From NCBI GenBank assembly GCA_964023205.1, contig OZ026847.1, positions 818,501 through 882,500 of the forward strand: a stretch of DNA of 64,000 bases. The letters are read 5' to 3'. The first letter of the stretch is position 1, and each line of letters opens with the position of its first letter. Position numbers and translations under genes: made by a program. The notes under the pieces are model-generated. The model was given only the letters and a program-made list of their open reading frames with translations, did not search any database and was not told the origin of the DNA. Source of the stretch: Lutraria lutraria (lineage: Eukaryota; Mollusca; Bivalvia; Venerida; Mactridae). Below are positions 57,088 to 64,000 of this stretch, in pieces.

Positions 57088-57842
57088 AGGGCAACGCAAC
57101 CCTAATTATGAATTAATCTCTTTTAAACAGTTATTCATTATTATTCTGAATAAATAAAATAATTTGAGCGTTAAAATACGCACATTGAAGATATTTTACG
57201 ATAATATCGTAGAAACTTGGATATCTGAAAGAGTACTGGGCGCCGCCATTTTATCCATTTACAATCGATTAACAGGTGCGTGTGACGTCATATTTCACAA
57301 ACATGGATATGGCGAATAAGCGGGAGTGAAATAGAATGGTTGATTATTAATATTTTAGATATCGCATTTAATTGTGAGGAATAAGCTTTTATAGGAAATC
57401 ACGCATTAGTATTTTAGAAACACAGCCAACATATTCTTCTACGTTATCCACCAAAACACAATTTTCACAGCCACAAAATTCTTCCAACAGAATCAAAGCT
57501 TAATTTTCCATTCGACAGTTTGTAAATCCATTTTTATAGTGACATAAACTAATACTAACATTTTTTTATATTTATAAATTGCGTGACGTTAAAACTTAAT
57601 TATAGTAATATTTCATTTATAAGAGTTAAGATCAAACACTACGAAGTGCGACAAACATTATAATTGGTTGTATTTTCTTACACCATTTTCATCGTAAATC
57701 TATCTATTTACAAACATGTAAAAGTTAATTTACAAATTAAAATATCACTGAAGATTATTATAATTATCACTTCTATACAAAGTGGTGTACGTACGTACAG
57801 TTATATTTTTTGTTGAGTTGGGAGTTAAACAGTATTGCACCT
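57088..57842 (+). mobile_element. TTAA-flanked non-autonomous element
   Basis: It begins AGGGCAACGCAACCC after TTAA (57084-57087) and ends GTATTGCACCT before TTAA (57843-57846). The ends are an imperfect inverted pair. It contains GGGCGCCGCCATTTT and TGTGACGTCATATTTCACAA, shared with an inverted relative ending at 62475. TTAA duplication suggests a piggyBac-type origin by inference. Confidence 0.55.
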
Positions 57843-58142
57843 TTAATTGTGGATCCTTGGTGTGATTTGCGGGAAAGTAAGGAAAATGTGGAAACAGCCA
57901 TTATTTTCGGGAAAAGTGGAATATGATCTACGTAAATGCTTAATAATCATATATAACAAACATAAAAGCCAAAAGTATGTGTAGTTACTTCTTAAACTTT
58001 GCCTAAATTACCTTTCAGACTGTCAATCCATAATCACTACACATTTAAGTTCCACCTTCAGTACGCTCACTTTAAAAATCAATATCTCCCACACTGATGA
58101 AAAAATTACGTCACAAGACAACCAAAACCACACTGTAAAAAA

Positions 58143-59742
58143 TGAAACGGCAGTTTACACCAAAATGTGTAACTTTTCCTGCTTAATCAAATGGAAACGT
58201 AACACCAAAAGGGAGGTATAATTTCTCTTCAAATGGTGTAACTTTTCCTCGTAAAGTTGGAGGAAACCTTACACGAGAATGTAACCTTTCCCTTGAAGGA
58301 AATGTTCTCAGGGACACTTTGGTGTAACTTTTCCCATGAAGGAAAGGTTTCCAGAGAACCTTTGGTGTAACCTTTCCCAAGAAGGAAAGGTTTCCAGAGA
58401 ACCTTTGGTGTAACTTTTCCCAAGAAGGAAATGTTTCCAGAGAACCTTTGGTGTAACCTTTCCCTTGAAGGAAATGTTCTCAGGGACACTTTGGTGTAAC
58501 TTTTCCCATGAAGGAAAGGTTTCCAGAGATACTTTGGTGTAACTTTTCCCATGAAGGAAAGGTTTCCAGAGAACCTTTGGTGTAACCTTTCCCAAGAAGG
58601 AAAGGTTTCCAGAGAACCTTTGGTGTAACTTTTCCCAAGAAGGAAAGGTTTCCAGAGAGCCTTTGGTGTAACCTTTCCCAAGAAGGTAAGGTTTCCAGAG
58701 AACCTTTGGTGTAACCTTTCCCAAGAAGGAAAGGTTTCCAGAGAACCTTTGGTGTAACCTTTCCCATGAAGGTAAGGTTTCCAGAGAACCTTTGGTGTAA
58801 CCTTTCCCAAGAAGGTAAGGTTTCCAGAGAACCTTTGGTGTAACCTTTCCCATGAAGGTAAGGTTTCCAGAGAACCTTTGGTGTAACCTTTCCCAAGAAG
58901 GTAAGGTTTCCAGAGAACCTTTGGTGTAACTTTTCCCAAGAAGGTAAGGTTTCCAGAGAACCTTTGGTGTAACTTTTCCCAAGAAGGAAATGTTTCCAGA
59001 GATACTTTGGTGTAACTTTTCCCATGAAGGAAATGTTTCCAGAGATACTTTGGTGTAACTTTTCCCAAGAAGGAAATGTTTCCAGAGAACCTTTGGTGTA
59101 ACTTTTCCCAAGAAGGAAATGTTTCCAGAGATACTTTGGTGTAACCTTTCCCAAGAAGGAAAGGTTTCCAGAGAAGCTTTGGTGTAACTTTTCCCATGAA
59201 GGAAAGGTTTCCAGAGATACTTTGGTGTAACCTTTCCCAAGAAGGAAAGGTTTCCAGAGATACTTTGGTGTAACTTTTCCCATGAAGGAAAGGTTTCCAG
59301 AGAACTTTTGGTGTAACCTTTCCCAGTAACGAAAGGTTTCCAGAGATACTTTGGTGTAACCTTTCCCATGAAGGAAATGTTTCCAGAGAGATACTTTGGT
59401 GTAACTTTGCACATGAAGGAAAGGTTTCCAGAAATACTTTGGTGTAACCTTTCCCATGAATGAAAGGTTTCCAGAGATACTTTGGTGTAACCTTTCCCAA
59501 GAAGGAAAGGATTCCAGAGATACTTTGGTGTAACCTTTCCCAAGAAGGAAAGGTTTCCAGAGAATCTTTGGTGTAACCACCCGAGGAAGGAAATCTTTCC
59601 AGAAATAATTTGGTGTAACCACTTTAGGAAGGAGATGTTTCCACAGACACCTTGGTGTAACCTTCCCCACGATGAAATTGTTCTCATAGTGTTACCACTG
59701 GTGTAACTTTCCCTAGTAAGATGATTCTGTTGGAAAACCATA
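58143..59742 (-). repeat. 43-bp tandem array, about 34 units, open in all minus frames
   Basis: A unit with AAAGGTTTCCAGAGAACC, then TTTGGTGTAACC and TTTCCCAAGAAGG repeats every 43 bp from about 58235 to 59722, with degenerate units outside. Units vary at fixed positions: AGAACCTT versus AGATACTT, CCAAG versus CCATG, GGAAAGG versus GGTAAGG. No unit carries a stop on the minus strand in any frame. Because 43 is 3n+1, every frame therefore reads the same 43-residue cycle (with GKVTPKVLWKPFL and SWERLHQRFSGNLSFL) for more than 1.1 kb. No splice context or start argues for translation. It is most simply a minisatellite. Confidence 0.93.
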
Positions 59743-59913
59743 ACCAGTTGTCATTCTATCCAGTTGCATAATATTTGGTTAAAATACAATCTAGATGAAT
59801 ACAACTTTGTATTATATAAACAAGTTTAACTACTCTGAAGTGAAGACAAAAAATACCTTTTCAACAAATCACTTAAATAAATATTTCGTTACATCTTTTT
59901 GAAAACTAGAACT

Positions 59914-60240
59914 TCAAATTTCAATAGATAACATAGCAAAAACTTCACAGATATTTTGCTCACATTTTGCACAAGGGAAGATTTGTAATAGTTTTCCAGC
60001 ACATAATTCTAAATGAATCAATCTAGGAGGAACTAAAGTTGAAAGAGTTTCTCCATTTAACTGAGTGAAACCTGCATCTAAATAATTCACGTTCGCACAA
60101 TGAGAAACATTTTCAAAACCTTCCATCTGAATCAGTTTAATATGTCCTAACACCAGTCTCAGTTTCCTGTTTTATCCTTTGAGAAAATTAAGATTCTTCA
60201 TAGTAGACCAGGACAATTTTAAGTCAAGTAATACTATCTA
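59914..60240 (-). pseudogene. Possible leucine-rich-repeat pseudogene fragment
   Basis: A minus frame reads IVLLDLKLSWSTMKNLNFL, one TAA, then LRLVLGHIKLIQMEGFENV, NYLDAGFTQLNGETLSTL and PRLIHLELCAGKLLQIFP. Leucine spacing resembles irregular LRRs such as those in Toll-like or NLR-type proteins. The in-frame stop and the lack of further repeats suggest a relic. Identification is weak. Confidence 0.25.
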
Positions 60241-62277
60241 CGAACTGTTGATCAAAAAGTTGTTTAAAAGTGTGTCAAATTTAGAAGCCACATTCCAAAA
60301 AGAATTCCAGAAAGAAAAACACAGTACATGCATAAAAATTGACTACTGCTGTTGTAGACAAACTCTTGTTAAGTTCTATATACATTCATTAATACCAACA
60401 TAAATCAGCACTTGTCCCAGTACAACATCAAGCAGGTGAAGGAGGTCCATGACTGAAAAGAAAGAAGATTCTCATTATACAATTTCATCATATATCATAC
60501 TGGCTTATAAAATATCTAAAATGTTCATCACACTTTGAACTGAAATGTTTTTTAAAGGAACTGGACTGGTAAATTGTGATAATAACTTAGTTAATCTGGT
60601 TATGCTATTAATGGTTAATTAATCCAAAAAAATCAGTGGACCTGACAGATGCCTCCAGATCTATATAGCATGTATAAGGCTTTTTCAAGTGATAAAAGGC
60701 ACTGTGTACAAATATAGCTTTTGTTTAAAACCAGTCTACAGAGACACCCTTTATTGTTTTTTAAATAATGGCATCAGTGATTTTGCCTTGGTGAGTATAT
60801 AATGTTTCTTTTATACTTTATGAACAACATATACACAAATAATCACCCAAGATTAGAATTAAACCCCTATAGGTCTTCAAAATATCTCGGTCAACTGTAT
60901 CAGGTTTTATAAGTATGTCATGCTCAATCAGAGACGTAGTAATATACGTCTCTGTTCTAATTGATCAACCAATGAAAAGTCGCTAATCAGTTTATCACAC
61001 GACCACACATGGATTTGCCATATTACACATGTCTGTCGATGTTTCTTTTTGAAGTCAACTGTCTCAACATATCATTGTCCTGTGCATATTTCGGTGTCAT
61101 AAAACTTGCTGAGACAGGGTGATGTGTAATTTACCGCTTATCTGATTGTTGATTGAAGTTTCATGTGAAATCGGAGTAATAGTAGCAATTTGGGACCTTG
61201 GTACGTGACGTAGACTAAATAAACAGGTAGTGTCATGCAGTTGTCTATAATTTTAAAGATCGAATTATAAAATCATTATCAGATATTTTACAGTATCAGT
61301 AAAACGATTTAAGAATTACATATAAAAATCATACTTAGTTTTATTTTGATCTCATGAAATGTTTCTGTTTATTATTAATTTTCCATTATGAAATATCACT
61401 ATCAATCGTATTTTCATCTTTTTTTCATTATTATACAGTCAGACAAAATAATTGCGCAATTACTATTTGTTCAAACATCATAATATGTTAATATATACGA
61501 GGGGTGTCCCAGAATTATGTGGACTTTTGCTCCATTTCATTCAGCTTTTAACAGAAATTGATGAAAATTGGCAGAACTAAAGTCATATCTAATAACTTTT
61601 GTTTGCTAGTAATAATTTATAATAAATGAAATATAAGCATATGTATTGGGTCGCTATAGTAACCAATCATCGCTAGGGCGGGGCAGGTCAAACTTTTTTT
61701 ATGTATTGTATTCATTTAATGTCCATATCTTTAAACAAAACCAACTGATTTTTGCGCGATGTTGACCAAATATTGATGTCATATCCTTCAAAATCATTGT
61801 TCTGCGATACAAACCATCCAAGCGGTCATCAAAAAAATTGTAAAAAATGACGTCAATTTATTATTTGGAACATCGCACGATTATAAAATATTGTGTCAAT
61901 CTTGATAAAACACCCAAGCAGTTTCGTGTCATTTTCTCGTAATGCGTTCCTGCACATTTAAACAATCAATAATTATTATGTCAGTATGACATAAAAAAAT
62001 TGATAACTTTCGAAATTAACTGACGCTTGTCACACCGTCAATCACATCTTTTTTGTATATATTCAAAATGAATAGCAATGTTAAATTGTTTGTACAGAAC
62101 GGCTAGTAACCATTAATTTGGATAAGTGTCAAAAATAGTGTCATTGATAATACAGTATACAATACAATATCTTTTTAGGCCGTATCTCTTATAATAGTGC
62201 TGTTAAGTTTTATCTTTCAAACACCGTAACAGTTTTCATTCTTCGCAGAACCAGCTAGTGTATTGGCTTTAACATTT
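60241..62277. other. No firm feature; possible mariner-type end at 61497
   Basis: TATACGAGGGGTGTCCCAGA near 61497 resembles the outer end of mariner-like elements (TA then CGAGGGGTGT), but the opposite end was not found. A short perfect hairpin AGAGACGTA...TACGTCTCT lies at 60930-60953. A possible start exon (ATGGCATCAGTG..., donor CCTTG|GTGAGT) near 60768 is unsupported. Confidence 0.35.
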
Positions 62278-62475
62278 TGTGAAATACGACGTCACGACAC
62301 GTGACTATTTTCTCAAAATGGCGGCGCCCTATGAGATTCGCTCAATCACTAAATGACAATATTAAATCACCAATATTTTTGTTAAATGATGGATTTATAA
62401 AAAAATGCAGGAATCATCATAACTTTAATAGTTCTACACGACTAAGTGCTTGAAAAGTCAACACTGCTTTGCCCT
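62278..62475 (-). mobile_element. TTAA-element relative, inverted partial copy
   Basis: On the minus strand it starts AGGGCAAAGCAGTG next to TTAA (62476-62479) and includes GGGCGCCGCCATTTT and GTGACGTCGTATTTCACAA, the same ordered blocks as 57088-57303 on the plus strand. The other end was not located. Confidence 0.5.
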
Positions 62476-62524
62476 TTAAACTTAATTAAACCTAATTTAA
62501 AATTAGTCACATTTTACCACTTAC

Positions 62525-62990
62525 CTTTCCGTTTATTATCATACATTCTTCGCTCATCAACAAATTGACGTTTTCGTTCTCTTTTGTTGTAAAATTCTTC
62601 TTTGAGTTGCCTTCAGATACTTTGTTTCTTAGACATACTGTCGAGGCCGGTAAGACCCTGAGCGTCTTGAAGCAGTACTGGTCTATTATCGCTATCCCCA
62701 GCCTCTATTATCCTGTTGGCAAACGAGTGATTTAGTTGCTTTCATATTTTGAGTAAGAAATAATGAGCTGTCGATGGAAGCGTCATGCTCGTCAAAGAAC
62801 AGATGAATTCCAAATTGTTTGGAATATGTTTTGAATGGTTAACGTCTCTGGTAATTTGTTTCGATGAAAAGCAACCCGATTAGTTGCCTTTAGTATCAAA
62901 ATAGTGTAAGCCTTATTAAACACGTTAATGAGGTTATAAAAAATTTCATTGACATTATGTCGATTGCGTAAATGGCAAAATGTCCACTGC
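62525..62990 (-). pseudogene. Decayed paralogue of the 44533-45190 exon
   Basis: On the minus strand, blocks of the 45-kb exon reappear in order but in shifting frames: VNEIFYNLINVFNKAY, then SGCFSSKQI after an in-frame TAG, SKQFGIHLFFDEHDASIDSS after a frameshift, and GDSDNRPVLLQDAQGLTGL...MSKKQ before a TGA. The 3' end keeps a donor, GGAAAG|GTAAGT (GT at 62524-62523), at the position of the intact exon's donor. The signal-peptide region is not recognisable. Confidence 0.7.
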
Positions 62991-63647
62991 ACCTTTTATC
63001 TCTTTTTTAATGGATATTCAATGTGTTCAACAAACACTGAACTGGAAATTTCAGCGCAATACAGCCCTTTAACTCTGTTTACCATTATAATCAGGTCCAA
63101 TGTTTTAGATTGAGATTTGAGAAGGAGTTTCAAAAACAATCATATTATCCTATGCTTTTCGTTTTATTGGTATCATATAGTTCATTTAATTTTTTTTGAC
63201 TGACGATATCTAGAATGAACGATTTTGTCACAAACTCGAAACCAGTTTTCAATATTGTGATGGAAATCAGCATTCAGATGTCTGACGTATTGAGAGGCTA
63301 ATGTTCCGGTATTTAAATTCTGCAACTTAAAAATATTCACTTTACTAATGTAATCCTATCCTTTTGATTTTTTAAAATGGACCCGTCCCATTCGAAGAAA
63401 GTTAGTACATATAATAATAAATAATACAAACTTTAAAAGAGAATTAAAGAACAATTGTTTGACATTACTAGTATTAAATTAATAATCTTTATTTGATACG
63501 CTTAGAATTTCCTCCATACCAATACACTGACTGATGTCCGATTCTAAGGCTTACAACGTGTTCGTATTAATACTTTAGTATCATTTAAAATAATAGAAAA
63601 TATTGCTGGCAAATAAGTATACTGTCGCAGCTTTCTTTAATACTTAC

Positions 63648-63789
63648 AACAATATGAAACATAATGTTTTCTGAGTTCCGAGCAGTATTATACTCCGGAT
63701 ACCAATTTATCAATGTATGAGCATTGTAGATGGCTTCACATAATCTGTCTGATGGCCCTGTCTTAAGTACAATAAAGATATGATCAGGT
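63648..63789 (-). CDS. Candidate 142-nt internal exon
   Basis: The minus frame is open between an acceptor ATATGTTGGTTAG (AG at 63791-63790) and a donor ATTGTT|GTAAGTATT. It consists of one base plus 47 codons. The peptide contains PDHIFIVLKTGPSDRLCEAI, NWYPEY and ARNSENIMFHIV, with balanced composition. It lies upstream of the decayed exon at 62525-62990 on the same strand. No family is recognised. Confidence 0.35.
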
Positions 63790-63928
63790 CTAACCAACAT
63801 ATTATTTCAAGTACACTACCAGTATGGACATACCAAAGCTTTAATATACATATATTTACCATCCCTTGTCTAATTGGCTCCGTTTCAATTTCTGTTTGTC
63901 CAAAATGTTGGCTTTACTACATCTTTAG
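63790..63928. other. No recognisable feature
   Basis: Short AT-rich spacer between two oppositely oriented candidate exons. Confidence 0.4.
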
Positions 63929-64000
63929 GTGATAATTATATTACAGATAGAAAACATTGCTATTTAGAGAATGTAGAAGCAGAGATGGAAGAATGGTTTT
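63929..64000 (+). CDS. Candidate exon running off the window edge
   Basis: After an acceptor-like GGCTTTACTACATCTTTAG the plus frame is open to the last base and reads DNYITDRKHCYLENVEAEME plus EWF. The frame is also open upstream to about 63877 (LAPFQFLFVQNVGFTTSLG), so the true exon start is uncertain. The composition is protein-like; no family recognised. Confidence 0.35.

Overview
The window looks like AT-rich nuclear DNA from an animal, most likely a mollusc (bivalve-like). The evidence is short coding exons bounded by GT/AG splice sites, AATAAA signals, many TA- and TTAA-flanked miniature inverted-repeat elements, several decayed non-LTR retrotransposons, tRNA-derived SINE-like pieces, and a long interspersed repeat with a palindromic AGCTCACC...GGTGAGCT head that I associate from memory with bivalve genomes. 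There is no operon structure. Most open frames in the window are chance frames.

Layout. 0-4.3 kb: a broken LINE reverse transcriptase, then a regular 65-bp satellite (22 units) and a 71-bp duplication. 4.8-6.4 kb: two candidate minus-strand 3' gene ends, each a transmembrane exon plus a short terminal exon with matching splice phase. 7-8.9 kb: a 52-bp minisatellite, SINE-like copies and a long-TIR element that contains a nested TTAA-flanked MITE. 15.27-17.89 kb: a structurally complete Pogo/Tigger-like DNA transposon whose single-exon 543-aa transposase ends in a PHD finger; this is the only long intact gene. 18.6-25.5 kb: two copies of the long molluscan-type repeat in inverted orientation. 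25.6 kb: a 45-bp minisatellite. 30.3-32.3 kb: a Harbinger element whose transposase is cut short by a rearranged LINE fragment. 36-40 kb: short tandem repeats and a LINE 3' end. 44.5-45.2 kb: a minus-strand first coding exon for a predicted secreted or membrane protein. A decayed paralogue of that exon lies at 62.5-63.0 kb. 46-53 kb: minisatellites and several Tigger-like miniature elements. 55.8-57.8 kb: fold-back and TTAA elements. 58.1-59.7 kb: a 43-bp tandem array that is open in all three minus frames. 63.6-64 kb: further candidate exons.

The only gene model that can be partly joined is on the minus strand. The 45-kb exon ends in phase 1, and both transmembrane exons at 5.0 and 6.3 kb begin in phase 1 and end in phase 2. 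The two terminal exons then supply the missing base and a stop. Whether these pieces form one gene with alternative 3' ends or are parts of separate paralogues cannot be decided from sequence alone. All exon calls except the transposase are inferences from splice motifs and reading frame.
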